Source: Fasciolopsis buskii
Taxonomy: Eukaryota > Platyhelminthes > Trematoda > Plagiorchiida > Fasciolidae
Length of the DNA: 64,000 bases
Direction of reading: 5' to 3'
NCBI GenBank assembly: GCA_008360955.1
Contig: LUCM01007179.1
Location: 46,891-110,890, forward strand
Positions 44,219 to 57,600 of this stretch are shown here, piece by piece. The notes under the pieces were generated by a model, which was given only the letters and a program-made list of their open reading frames with translations, was not told the origin of the DNA and ran no database searches. The number at the start of each line of letters is the position of its first letter. Position 1 is the first letter of the stretch. The position numbers and the translations under genes were made by a program.

Positions 44219-47105
44219 GATTGGCTTGCTGATGGAAGTTGAAACAGTAGGAAAGAGACAATGTTAGATGGCTGAATGGTGACCTTGTTACGGTGGAGCT
44301 GGTAATTTAAGAAGGAGGTGAGGAGGGGGCTGTAGAAAGTGCCGGAGAAAAGGCCGGTTAGCAGGTGGGTGCATTGTTTTTTAGAATAGGCGTTACCTTT
44401 GGACTTCGCAGGAACCAGGAGAGCAGTGTTTTCTAGCTGCCGCAATTGGGGCAGGCGCTGGACAAGAGTGGATTGGGAAAGGTGTCTCACGATAGTTTGC
44501 GGATCAAAGGGCGAAATGCAGTTATCAAAAGTTTGCCAGGTAGTATGGGGGAGCCAGGGGTAAATCGTAAAAAGTTATGAAGATACTAGTGGTTGGAATG
44601 AGGATATGGGCGTACTGAAGTAGAAAGAGGGCACTGGAGTGGAGGGAATGCATCTAAATAAAGTTGGCTTGTAAGTGGGTCGAAGTAGGTAGGGCAAGCA
44701 GCAGACCCTAAATATGGAGGGGCATTGGTATCATACTTGAAGGCGGCGTCTGTGTTACCGAAGGAGAGTGTAAGCATGAGTACAGTAGGCCAATCACCTA
44801 ATGGTTGTAAGCGCCGTTTAGTTGGCCTTCGTGAGTTTGTGGATCTTCCGAATTGCAGAGCTTATGCCCGAGTGGATTACTCCAGTTCGGTATGCCAAGA
44901 GAACCAGACGGTCGAGGTGCACAAACAGGTTGACTCACTGGATTGGCAGGATGGCTAATGAAGTGCGAGGTTTTGAGCTTGGTTGAATAGGTCACTGGTA
45001 TGCGCTTCCGGCGGGATTCAACTGATTTAGGCCGGGTGCCATGCTGTTGTTTGACATAAGAACGAGGAAGTGCTTGAGGGCGTGGCTGGAATGGGGTATA
45101 TGTCAAGCGGATGGTATTGGTCTGAAACGGCAATCACCTGCGTGATTATACCGTCGGCGCCCCTAGCTTGGGGTACCAGAGTTAGTAGATTTAGATGAGC
45201 ACTTTTGCGGGGTGTTTGGACGGTCGAAGGGGACTGAGTTGCATCCAGGTCTACTGGAGCCGATGTCCTGGGATTACTACTTTAGCAGAGGTGAGGTGCC
45301 ACTACCATCAGTAGAATTATTCTCACACAGACTAATAACAGATTTGTGGGGTGAAGAGCTTGGACAGGAATTTGACCGGCCGAAAATTGTGCAAACAAGG
45401 TCTCTCTGCGCTTATTTATTCCGTCTTTCCTCAAAGCCTTGCAACCAGTTATAGCAGTAATTCTGTTGGGGTATTATATTGCGGCCATGTCTCAGTGATA
45501 AGAAGTGAATCATGTCCACGTGTAGGTAAAGTAAACGCACTGGGCGCATGTTATTTAGTAACCAACGGGGGTTAACCAAAAATAGTGAAAATGGCTCAAT
45601 ATTATTAACACGTGAACGTGGATACCTGACGTAATTGTCATCAGAGTTGTGGGACGCCAGATGAATTGGAAAGTTATTGCGAGATAGAAAAGAAGGAAAG
45701 AATGTTGGTGTTAAAGCTTTAGATAGGGTAGGTTTCAGCCTGTTTGCTGGTGCAGCCGATTAAAAGAATGCGCTTTTTGAAAACAGAAGCTGTATGACTG
45801 TGGTGGTGGAGATGGCATCACTAAAGGAATAACCGGGTAAAATGGGGGACAAGTTGAGAGCGTTTAGAGCAAATTTGCAAGAGGTGGCGCAGTTGGGTAA
45901 GGTCTTACCTCCAGTTGACTGGAAGCATTGTCTTTACCGACTGATTATGGTCATTAGATGGTAAGCTAGAAAACATGGTCTTGCTCTGGATTCCGCACGG
46001 CCTATGCGTACGTTTCGGGATGTAGGTTTCGGGCGAGCAATACAGAAGTCACTTCTCGTTATGAGGCAGTGACCCCGGTGGCAGTTATTGTGATTGCGGA
46101 AACTCGTACGATGAGGTGGCGGGAAAGGATTACTAATGCTGTGGGGTCCCTTAATGGTGCTGAAATGAAGAGGTTGAGGTCCAGCTCAGTTAACCATGCT
46201 CCCAGAAGGGGCTGCACTATGGGACAGTGAAGGGTCTAAATGGTTGGCAGCGATGCTACGAGGCGGAAGAATTTTGTGCCTTGAATGGACCATCGCTTGT
46301 GAGGGAGCACGTGGCATTGCTGCTCATGGAAAAGGCTTTTGAGCGTGGTGTCTAGTGCACCACCATTCACTTGTGGCTTGTCGCCCGTGTCTGTAGAGTT
46401 GAATGTGACTTTTAACTAGAGGAGCTGTCTTTGGTAACCCTATTGTAGAACAGGCGCGGAGTGGATTGGTTTCTGATCTTGAAAGAACAGGGTACGCTGA
46501 CGTAGGAATCCTAGATGGGGCACTTGGGCTGAGGCTGAGTTGTGAGGGCAGACCTCGATGCATCTGTGTCTACAATCGTCTGATATGAGCTTGTGTAAGG
46601 TATCGGCTCCGGTCGATTTCTGCTGTAGTGGTGACTCGATGTTTTTATGATAAAAATCCCATTTCAGATGAACCCGCTATGACAGCACGTGCATATTTTG
46701 TTAGTCGCATCATGGAAACCATCGGCTTAAGTTGGGTTAGTGTGCAGTTTGGTCAGTAATTTCTCACTGAAACTGTGATTTGTCAGCGGTTGTTTTTAGG
46801 ATTTGAAGGTTGCGGTTTAACCAATAATGTTTTGTTTGCTGGTGAACAGATTTTCTATAATTCTGGTTGGAAACTGCAGCTTAGCGGGCGACTATAACGT
46901 TGGTTCCACTTTCACAGTCTCGTCATTAAACATGGTACGTCAGGCATGCGGTTACTCGTCAACACTGGATCTGTAAAGCCGTTCATGTTAGCATGTTCGG
47001 AGATGTTGAAGAAAATAGCATTACATGACCTATTCCTTTCGGATCTGTGTTTCAGAGGCCAAAGCGCCCAGGATGCTACCGGAGGCCAACAGGCAATGTT
47101 CATCG
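44219..47105. other. Spacer between the inverted arms
   Basis: This 2.9-kb spacer has no intact gene. Minus-strand frames from about 46560 down to 44197 are Ser/Pro/Arg-rich (for example 44197-44490 with 'TALLVPAKSKGNAYSKKQ' and 'HLLTGLFSGTFYSPLL'; 44798-45133 with 'KSVESRRKRIPVTYST') and resemble the ORF1 composition of LINE-B/C-type elements. A plus-strand frame at 45212-45454 is unassigned. The right end (about 46900-47105) has a protease-like frame, listed separately. No DNA transposase motif was seen. Confidence 0.4.
46900..47105 (+). pseudogene. Possible retroelement aspartic protease scrap
   Basis: The plus-strand frame reads 'HSLVIKHGTSGMRLLVNTGS', followed by 'VKPFMLACSEMLKKIAL'. 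The segment 'MRLLVNTGSVKPFM' resembles the 'LVDTGS..SFI' active-site strand of LTR-retrotransposon proteases, with the catalytic Asp changed to Asn. It is short, and no zinc knuckle or RT was found around it, so the call is tentative. It ends exactly where the right inverted arm begins, with a stop shortly inside the arm. Confidence 0.3.
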
Positions 47106-47783
47106 GCCCAATTTTCTGAATAACTGAGGTGAAAATGCAGTGCAATCATTGAAGCCATGAGCTCCAAATGTTTAACATGGTCTGTGAAACTGTTTCACTG
47201 TGGGCTTCACCCGTCCAGCCATTTAGTATGGAGGAGCAGTGGCTCATTGTTGCCAAACAAAGTTCAACTGTGGATCATCGTTAAGTGTTAATTGCGCGGA
47301 CAAAGTCATTGACAATTCTAACTTAGTTACACCCAGCACCATGCTAATTTTGATTCGAAGTTTAGAGTTTGGGGAGGAAATGTAGATAACGTTATGAAGT
47401 GTTACCACTTTTGATTGTTACCGCTGACGCGATAACGGGATACTGTACATAATTGGTTTGAAGACGCTCTGGGAATAGAAATGTTAAGAAACGCTATGAA
47501 AACTAGATGACACTTGAATACTTCAGCAGGCTAAGTGGGCAACAGTCGTGGGCATTAGATTATGCTTCTACTGAAAGGGCCTGAAGGCCCAGCAGCATAC
47601 CAAAAATACCTCACCAAGGACAAGGACCGTTACAATAACTGGCTAAAATATAGACCATGCGATATTGTGTCACGAAACAAAACAGCCTGGGACACATGAT
47701 TCTGTTTGAACAACAAGACGGATGTGGGATGTGGAAACTAGTGGATGGAAGACGACTTAGCAGACCGATAGAATTTGTCTTAT
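47106..47783 (-). repeat. 678-bp inverted repeat, right arm
   Basis: Partner of 43541-44218. The outer end at 47783 lies within two bases of the point where similarity to the LINE-B 3' UTR begins (47785 onward against 16791 onward). Confidence 0.95.
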
Positions 47784-48683
47784 GAAGAACATGAGGGTTG
47801 GTGTTTAAAATCACAGGATGTAATTAGAGCATGGATCCGACAATAAGTACGCTGACATTTTCGTCCACCCATATTGGGAGACTTTCGAAAGTTAGTTGCC
47901 CAGGTCACTGGTGAAGAGGGTACATCACTACTGGGAAGATCAAAAAGTGCAATAGCGGGGACGTGTGATAAAGTGAGAAAGCAAGAGGTGAGGCTGAATC
48001 CCTGATGGTGATCTTGGCAAAGATTCGGTCACGAACTAAAATTCTACCCCATGTTCGTAAGCCTCGTCTAGTCCAATGTTAGCTCGTGTCAGGTTAATTA
48101 AGAACTGAACATCCAATAACCTTGCCAGTTGGGCTTTGAACTGAGCTGAATTTGGGCACGACCGCATGGAACTGGGGAGTTTTTTCCACAATTTGGAGTA
48201 GGCAACCGTAAAGAATTTAGCCCTGATCGATAGTCGAATCAGGGTCATTCTTAACGAGTAGTATGTACTGCGAAGTGGATAAGGGGGACTACCGGCGTCG
48301 CGTGTGACGTTTGTAGTAGAGTGGACATTATTAAGGCAAAGATTAAAGAGAAATGTAAGGTTTAATTTAACTCGACGAAGCAACAATGGTCCAAGTCCAA
48401 GCAGCTCGCATCTGGCCCTGTAGTTTAAGCTAAATGAAGGACCTAGGAGATTTCTAGTGAATGCGTGCTGCATATTCTCGGCTGAAGTTAGGTCGACTTT
48501 CGGCTTATGCGTGAAGAAAATCGGGCAGTACCCGAGGTGGGGCCTAACATGGGACTTGAAGTTGATAATCCTGCAGTCTTGAGTGCGGAATGCCCGTAAG
48601 ATATTTGCCAACCGGTGGGATAAGTCAGCGCAGGGTGCCGGGCCTACCATTGTTTTTATGTGTACAAGTGACCTTTTCGCCAT
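47784..48683 (-). mobile_element. LINE-B copy 2, 5'-truncated
   Basis: A 215-codon minus-strand frame (48036-48683) encodes the C-terminal domain: 'SHVRPHLGYCPIFFTHKPKV', 'HAFTRNLLG', 'LNYRARCELLGLGPLLLRR', 'SIRAKFFTVAYSKLWKKLPS', 'NLTRANIGLDEAYEHGVEF'. It is the longest uninterrupted LINE-B frame here and corrects the frameshift seen in copy 1. The 3' UTR to 47784 matches 16790-17040. Similarity to copy 1 stops near 48620, so about 650 bp of coding sequence remains. There is no RT or endonuclease, and the copy cannot move by itself. Confidence 0.85.
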
Positions 48684-48689
48684 ATTTCG

Positions 48690-51600
48690 TTGTGTGATCC
48701 CTTTCCCTTTGCTATTTGCTTACAGATTCTCAAAATCTTAGCTCCAAGCGTTTTGGATTGTACGCCGCACAAAATGGTGTTAGATTTACACCCACTCCAC
48801 TCCTGAGGAAAAAATCGGTTAATGCAGATTTTAGCGGCAGAGAGTTGTTTTCGCACTTTTTGAAGGCCTGGTCCCGTCTGACTCCCCCGGCCTCGGGGAT
48901 ATCCCATCTCCAAAAAATCTGAGTTGCGTGACTTGAAACGATATTAATCCTGTGCTTTAAATTTTTAGAATTCATCCGGATAAATTCTACGGGTACCATA
49001 TAATTTTTTACCGGTACACAGACCTTTCAGCCCGCGAGGGAGCAAGTTAGGCATTCATTTTAGACATAGTGGATTATAGGGCTACCGTATTCTCGTATAT
49101 GCTCCAGTGCTACGTACTAGCTGTTGAAAGAATGCATAAATTCCTTTACTTAGCGACCACTGGAAGAGAGTACGGAACTCAGTTATAGATAGAGGTGCAC
49201 ATCGTTAAACCTGGTGCCACTTCCGTTCCGTAGACTAAAATAAAATCCGTCGCCTTTTGTTCTCTGATAAAGCGGAAGTCCCGCAAGGCCCCGCCATCAA
49301 TAAACTAATCTACCAGACTCACATAATCAATAATTGGCAGTCACAGGATCCCGGTTCCATTTTTCAAGAAGTTGCAGCCCGACCTATTTCTTATTAAATA
49401 AACGCTTGTGTGCAATAACTTTTCAACTGAAACAAGCGCTGCTAAAAATCACGCTCCTCAGATGATGATCAAATGACTGCGGACCCCTCGAGATGGTGTG
49501 CATGTTTGACTTTTACAGAATGTTGACCTGGTACCATGAGGTTCAAGACTCTCGCAAATGATTCTACGGAAAGTCTATGGCGGTTGTTCAAATTAAATCG
49601 CTGCGAGGATTGGTGAGCCACGTTGGCTAGGGCGCAATGGAGTCAATGTTTTATCTGGCAGCCATCCGGTTTTCAGGATTCAATGGTTTTCCGTGCTCGG
49701 CTATGCATGCTAATGAAGTTTGTTTAGAGACGATATTCACGATAGCTGAAACCTGGCCAATGGTGCCCGAGAGTTTTTACTTTATCGTCATCAGCAAGGT
49801 TATGAAGCACTGCCGAGCGCCTGGTTGCGTCCGATTATTGCTGCATTTTCTGAAGCCCATCGCTCATCTCTCGGGTGAGTTTGCTGTGGGAAGAAGCGTA
49901 GTAATCGGATGGGTCTATGATGGTAGGTGACTTCGGCGTAGCTATGTGGGATGAATATTTTACAGGAAAACGCCACCCACGATGGTCAAAGTTCGGGGCG
50001 TTTACTTCATCTCGTAATGCCGCTGATACTCTTGTTTTACCTGGACCTGTTAACGTAAAAAAGAACGCAAATACAATAATGTCCACCACCTGATTTTGGT
50101 GGACCACAGACATACCGCTCAGGCGGTGAATCTCCTTGTGAAGACGAAGTTCTCATTCGTTTCCTGGTTGCATTATCGTTAATCTTACAACAGACTACGG
50201 CATTCTTTTGATGGACAGTTCCATTGTTGCTGTCGCATTACTGGTCAGGAATGAGTCATCCTCGACTTACCTATGAATGCGATAGGTCTCACTGTACAAA
50301 CCTTGGAAATGAATTACGCAACAAGTGATGACTTAATTGTGCAAACCATTACCTTGGTTGGCCAGAGAAGTGTGTTTGCCGGAACAACGCATCATTTCGC
50401 ACCATTCGGTGGGATCCTGCCCCATCGACATTGAACACGTAATCCGCAGTCTCACCCGGTGTCAGCCACGGATTATTTATTGTGCAAACATCTCCGTCTT
50501 CACCATCCAACAGGATGACGACCGCAAAGAATTCAGGACGCTGGAATTCTAAGAGACGGGAATCGTAAATAACCGTTGATCGGTATCAAATTGAGAATAT
50601 TTTTTCGTTTTTGGGACCTATTCGACGCAAGTACGGTACATTGATTACAGTGAAGAAATGGATAGAAAGTGTGAAAGCGGAGTAATTCAATGACTATTAT
50701 CATGATGAAGCCAACGACTTCGCAATTGATTTTCACCGGACTGTAACAAACTGTCTGTTCCAGTGGACTTTCGGCGAAAAATACATTTATTTGTGCTGAG
50801 GGCAGGGGATCATCAAACACGTTACTAATATACTTAAAACGAGAAAATCATATTTTACTAACGCCTTGTTGATTATGTTGATGTGCTCTACTGTCCCTGG
50901 TAGTTTATTTACAAATACAGCATCATTATGAAAAATTGTGTTAGGCGGGTAGCCATCACAGAATAAATTACCTTTACGTTCAAAGGAGGACTGTGCGCAA
51001 TTGTTTAACGAAGCACCTGAAATTCCCGCTTCGTTACGGCGCCGCACCAATTTCGACGCTGTGTTTATTACCTTTTATTACTGACTTGATTTTAAATAAA
51101 TAAAGCTCAAAAGAAAAAGCACCGAATGTGTCCAATGGGCCATGATTTCTGACATCATCAGCTGAATGAATTAGCGAATGGATATTCCTTGACATTTCCT
51201 TTAGCTCATACATTAAGTTTTGTAAACGTACAAAATGAAGTAACATATTCGCAGCCAAGTTTATAATAAACTCATCAGACGCATGAGATGAGAAATGAGT
51301 CGCTATTGATAAATGTAGGTGGACGTAAATATAATAGGGAATGTTACCCTTTAGACCATCTTTACCAAAGCAGATTAAAAACTATCTGAATTCCGTTGCC
51401 TTCCATGAGCGGTATTCGTTCTACTCACGACATTTTCGACGGAATTCCCTGGTAACTATAAATTAGTTCTTTAATGAGACTTCATAATTTTAGCTTGCAG
51501 CGAGTGGAAACGTGCTCCCTCGCTACCTGATGAATCAGTCCATGGAACAACTATTCTTACAACTACACGGAAACGCATTGTGTATAATCAATTGGGAAGT

Positions 51601-54600
51601 CTTTTATCATATCAACGTGCAGATGTTGGAAGTGGGACGAAACTTGCCGATGTCGAAGGGAAGCTGTTTTTAACATGGGTTGCTTACCGAGGGAAACGCT
51701 ACGTTATGTTTGTAGTACACTCCTTTTTGTGTACACTTGTCGCAGGTATAGTAACCGGAGTATGACTTCATCATCTTGAAGAACGATCGATCAGGATGGT
51801 CAAAAGTAACGGCCTTTAACTGAGTTCTTCTGACGCCTCGTGAACTGTTAAACTGAAATCCTTATTTTCATATCGTTGCGATTTTCTCGGTTATTTCCGC
51901 CAGATATTCACGCACGTGCGCAGTTTTTTTCTGACCCGTATACATACCCACAAGATTAGGTGCAGAAGTCAACGGATGTACTACCTTGGCAAGAATGATT
52001 TTGGTCGCTTATTGGATCAACCATCTATGTGTGGCTGAAGTTCAAACACGGAGGCGTTTTCCACTTCCCAATTCCTTGGTAATTTGCATGGTGCAGCTGC
52101 GACTCCAGTGTAACAGTAGCAACCGGGTGAAACGTTCGTCATTTGGTTCCTTTTTGGAGTGTTCATTAGTTGCCGAAAGTCCGTCGGGACACTTGATAAA
52201 TTGTCATGTAGGTTACTCGAAACGTAATTTGTGCACGTCTCTGGCTCATGGAATCTCGCGCAAGCGGAGTGCAGTATTTCCCTTACACAGGTGCTCTGGA
52301 TCTGACGGTGTTATTTAAAAGGGTTAGCAATCTTTTAAGGGCTGTAATATGTACTGTTAAAAAAGCAGTACACCTACGTAGACATGTACTCAGATGCGTA
52401 ACAGTGGATTATCTTCATTGTGGTCTACCCTTGAAAACTCTTCGTTCGATTTAATTACAATACAATCGTCCGGGGTCGAATACGTTTCATTTACTCAAGT
52501 GATCTACATTCTGATTGCAAGATAATTAATAAAAACTTCATGCAAAAGGTATGCTTCTTGTGCAAAATTTATACTTTTTCTGGGTTAGCCACGACGGAAT
52601 CACCACAGGTAACTGAAGCTAGATAAAAATCTGCCAACCTCGGCATTCAGTCATGCAATCAATTGGCAAAACTGCATTATACACAAGTAAACGCATTTTA
52701 GTGCTTTCAGCAGCCCACTTTGACCTATAAAACACAAAAATAGATCCCGACTATTAGTAGAACAAGACATTATTCACGATTTTCCGAACCATCATATTTA
52801 AAAACGAAATTCGATAAATGCTTCATACAAGGCTGCTGGGACTTCCAGGTTGTATCTCCAGTAGCGAGTTCTAAGGAAGATTTTCTCATAATTTTTCTTG
52901 GTTCTATTCTCTTCAGTTTATTGGATTCACTGAAAGTCGAGAAAAGGGGAATAGTTATTTACTGCGCTGCTTATCGTGGTCGTGTCTGTGATGTGATCTC
53001 GATGTGTTTCCTATTATAAATCTCATCAGTCCTTACCTCGTGGGTCCATATGACGGATTATTCAAACAAAGTTTACATTGTAAAAGGAGTTTGTATTTGC
53101 TTGCATGAAGCATTTCAGGTAGGCCAACGAAATCAGTCACGCAAGGAAGGTATGATTGCGGTCGTGACACCTTATTGAAGAACAGTCCTTGAAGGGCTAC
53201 TGGGCTTTTGATAACGCGGATGCGTTTAAATTACGTTTGATAATCTGGAATCATAAGACTAACCCTAACAATCATTCTCGCATTTCCATTTGTGCATGAT
53301 TTCAGCTATTTCAGTTCTTGAGTAACATAGATGCACCAAGCGGATTCGAAGAAAACAAGATGGTTTTTTCGGAATGAGCGGTTCCTAGGCCAAATGATAG
53401 TAAGTTTGTTGACGTTTTGCTTAATACCATTTTCCTTCTTGGAAATAGAATCGTCCGTTACGAAGCATTCTCGGTTCATTGAGGCTAAAGGAATTGGCCC
53501 TTAGACGATAGCGTCAGCGTCGAGTGATCTCAGGCAACTATTGGACATCGCGTGCCACGTCAGACCGATTCGTATATTATCGAGCCCAGCTACATCGCCA
53601 CCTTTAAATGCCCAAAGCTAGGTCCTCCTTGCAGAAACGTTCAGTTCGGTTGTCTGGAGGTAACTGCAACGCATAAGTCACCTTGCCCGTCGCGTAAAAC
53701 TTAGAGTCTGCGGGGGTCGGAGAGGTATGTGAATTGCCCCTCTAGGATCAGCGTGTGGTGGACACAATTGGTGACAGTTGGAGTGCAGTATTACGTCGTG
53801 CGTCTTGTTAAATTTCGGTCACCATCCAGATCAAATCTGATAAGTTCCGCCAGCTGAACGGATAAGCTCAGTAGCAGAACTTTTAGTTAGATTTGAAAAT
53901 AATAAATTTGGGACAGTCGCCCGTTAAAACGCCAATAAGCCAAATTTCAGTGCCTATTAGGTAAGGTATGTTTGAACGTGATGAAAACCAACTAACCCTT
54001 ATGGTGACTGGTGATGATGCCAACTGAACTGAATGTACCAGGCAGACAGGGGAGGCATGGAGTTAAGCCAGAACACCGGGGCACATTTGCATTCCGGACC
54101 GTTCTTGTAAATATCCGACAGGCAGTGATCCAAATCCAATGGCAGGGTGTGACCGGCTAGCGAACTCACGGGCGGTTTTCCTGAAAGATTCTAAATATAC
54201 TCGGCATTATCGACAGACACATACTTGACTGAAATATGATTATCTATCTATGAGAAGTAGCATAGTTGTGTAGTAGTTTTGGTCCAGGATTTATTCATCA
54301 ATTTGTTCATCAATAGGCCGCTTGCGTTCCATATTGGGAATTGTTTTATAATGTTCGTACTAATTGACCACTTCCATTACAATTGATTGTCGTTTATACG
54401 ATTAAGTCGCACTTTCCAATGTTAGCAGTGGATTTGTATCGGCTCCTTTTACTCCCGGGAGTGCATGTGCTTTAATGTACGGCCATACCTAATGCCACGT
54501 AACTGAGATCGATGTTTACCAATTATCTCTTAATTTTATGCATGATTTCAGCTCACCAGATGGTGTCCGACACGTTACTCCCCTGGCCCTAAAGTGCATG

Positions 54601-57600
54601 ATTTTTCATGTCAACGGAGGATTGACCTGAGAGTGGGAATGCTAATAAGTCAGCGGACTTGTGTACTTGAAAATATGGGATGTAAAACACTCCCACCGTG
54701 TTTCTTGGTTGGAATTCTGCAATGATTTTGAACAAACCGAACGGCTGTCGGTGAGCTCCGTGAGCATTTGCCTTGTCAAGCTCTTCAGAAACCCCAGTAG
54801 AACACGCTTTCATGCTACATTTTCATGGTGTGAAATTTCAACCACGTCCTCAAGACAAATCCCGGGCATGATTGCGTATTTAAGGGAGTATCAAGGATGC
54901 ACCTGATCATACTGCACTTATGTTCAGTGAGGTGGAAAACTCGGATAAGCCTCATTGGCATAATTGCGGTCTCCTTCATAGCATGACAGCATCCTGTCCA
55001 ATCACACTTACGATAATCTGACAATCAGATCCAGGTACGTTGACACATGAGGCCACATAGGAACGTGTCCGTCAATATTCTGTGAGACACCAAGGGTTTT
55101 TTCCGGTTTATTTGCAGGCAGCGTGAATAACTAGAGGAACACAATGGTCTTCACTGAGTGGAAATTGTAATTTGTTCACCGAGCGCATTAATTTTCATTA
55201 CTGCAGGTATTGCAATTTGTGAGCGTACCACCGTCGTAGTAAACTTTCTACTAAACAGGAGAAATTCAACCCTTATTTTTCGAAACCCAAAGCTCAGTAT
55301 TAACACGATACATGGTTAAAACCGTACCGTTTTCTTATAATTCTTGATCCTGAAGGCTTTTTGCCCATGCGAACCGATTTATAGCAACTGCCGGCACAAC
55401 ACGTTGGTCGGTCCTGTTTATCTAAACCATTTTCAAACTAATTTGTTGGAACGGTAAACGGTTCAAAACAACTTGTTGAGCAGTGTTTCACAGGATAGCG
55501 AAATACATGGAATGCGTGTATTACGATGGTTATCTGCGGTTCAGTCAGCATATATTCATGTCGTTATTCGTCTGCCAAATTACCCTTCGATGCCGTTTGT
55601 TGGGCGCTTTCTTGGTCGTTCATTCCTGAAACAGGTGGAGGAGATTTTCATTCAGCATTGCAATCATATTATCCAGAAGATGGATTTCTATCACACTGCG
55701 GCGTAATAACCAAGTAATCTTTTCTAAATCCAAGTTTACCATCATATAAACAGGATACCTTACTATGCCAAGGAATAAAACGGACAAACTTCCTTCGCCT
55801 CAACGAGCTCCGGTTATCATTGACTTTACATTGCTAAAGCAGCCACAGTTTTGTCTTTTAACTACAGCGACGAGATACTGCAGTAGGAACAGACCGGTTC
55901 GGGGAATGATGGGAAATCACATGTAAGTAAGCACAATTGCCTGCGACAGTATATTAGTGCACAAATTATTTCCATAAAAGGTATGCGGTGGCTTTGCGAT
56001 TTCTCCGGAAAATGCCACTGATCACTTCCAATACTGCACCACTAAATTCCTTGTGGAATTTATCCATACTTCACTACGCATAATCTTGCGTCTTAAAATG
56101 CTTCTGTTTCCCAAAATTTGGCGGGAATCGTTGGAGAAATCCAATATTCTTCAATCAATGCCAGTTTATTTTTCCTCACAAAAAACTCCATTAAGTAGTC
56201 TCCAACTTATAACCATAAAAATTCACTTTAGAAATTGCATAACATATAGTGATTTCTTGCATGCAGTCCCCACTATAGTTTCTACGGTTGATCGCAAATG
56301 GAAAAAATAGTATACACATTTACTGTTAACGATTGGAATTAATTAGGGATCAATAAAAAATTAGGAAGCAAGAAAACGTGGACAACTCTTAGTGTTTACA
56401 ACTACATTATTGTTGCACATTTTATAGCCTCCGAATATTTATATACAGACGATTTTATGTATGAATCGGATGAACATATTTATGTTCGTATATTGTAAAA
56501 CGGGAAGACAAAGTAGTCCAATTTGCTTCTTAAGACGAAATCAATGATAAAGCAAAAAACTGGGAAGATTTATGCTGATTTTATCGGCCACTTTCCGGCA
56601 GGAATAATAACAAAAATTGCGGCAGGCTACTGATGATAATAAATCTAGGAACTCAAAGGCAAAAATAAGTCCATAACGAATAAGTCGGCAGATTCACTAG
56701 GGCACATCTAGGATAAGTATTTTTCCGGTCAAAGCTCTAATGAAATATGCAGGCCATATACTGCACAATCGCGATTAGAATATGACGGAGCAAATTTCCT
56801 CTGGTCAGTTTTCGGCATTTCATTAATGGTCCTCATAATTTGATCCATTAGTAGTGATCCTAACATGTATTTCATGTGACAAAACAGCGTACTAGCTAGT
56901 GATCCTCGACGATGTTCAATCTGGGTGGGGAAGTTGTTTGATGGTCATCGATGCATTTTAGAGACAGTGTTTGCTATCTTTCAACCCCTGCCTAAATCGT
57001 GGATATACAATCACATTTAAGCATGTATAGGCAAGGAAACGCTGCTGCAGTGGGAGAACATGGAACAAGGAACCTGAGAAAAGCAGTGTAGAAACAGTCT
57101 GCAGTGCAGGAGCACAAATCTCCATGCTTCCGTTATCTTTTTTCTTCGGGAGACTTGAAAGCTGTCCCCTGCAATTCAGCCAACATCTCCACTAATTGCA
57201 ACTCAGCTTTTTACATACAACCATCACACTTTCCATGTGAAAGAAAAGTAAGTGTTCATAACAAATCATGAAGATATCTTCCCACCTGACCCATACCGAA
57301 CGTCAATTTCTAATTAAATACCGTTTTGATGATTGCGTCACGGGCCGCAATGTAAAGCTACTAATCGTTTAGAGTGCAAGAAACAATTATTGGCATGGTT
57401 ACAATGCAAGCATTCCGGTGGGGGAAAACCGCGAACGTTTTGCCCATTGTTAGGTAATCAGACATATATTTACATCAGATATCACCGACCCTTCAGATCT
57501 TTATATCTCACGGCTAATATCGGGACCACTTCACGTGCATTCTCAAGTGACTCTTCACAGATTTCCGTAAAATGTACTCCAGTGTATCCTAGTAATTTCC

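Noticed and set aside
43541..47783. Classical DNA transposon with terminal inverted repeats
   Set aside because: The arms fit, but I find no target duplication (TA, 8-bp or 9-bp) at the edges and no transposase frame in the spacer. I keep it as an unexplained inverted repeat.
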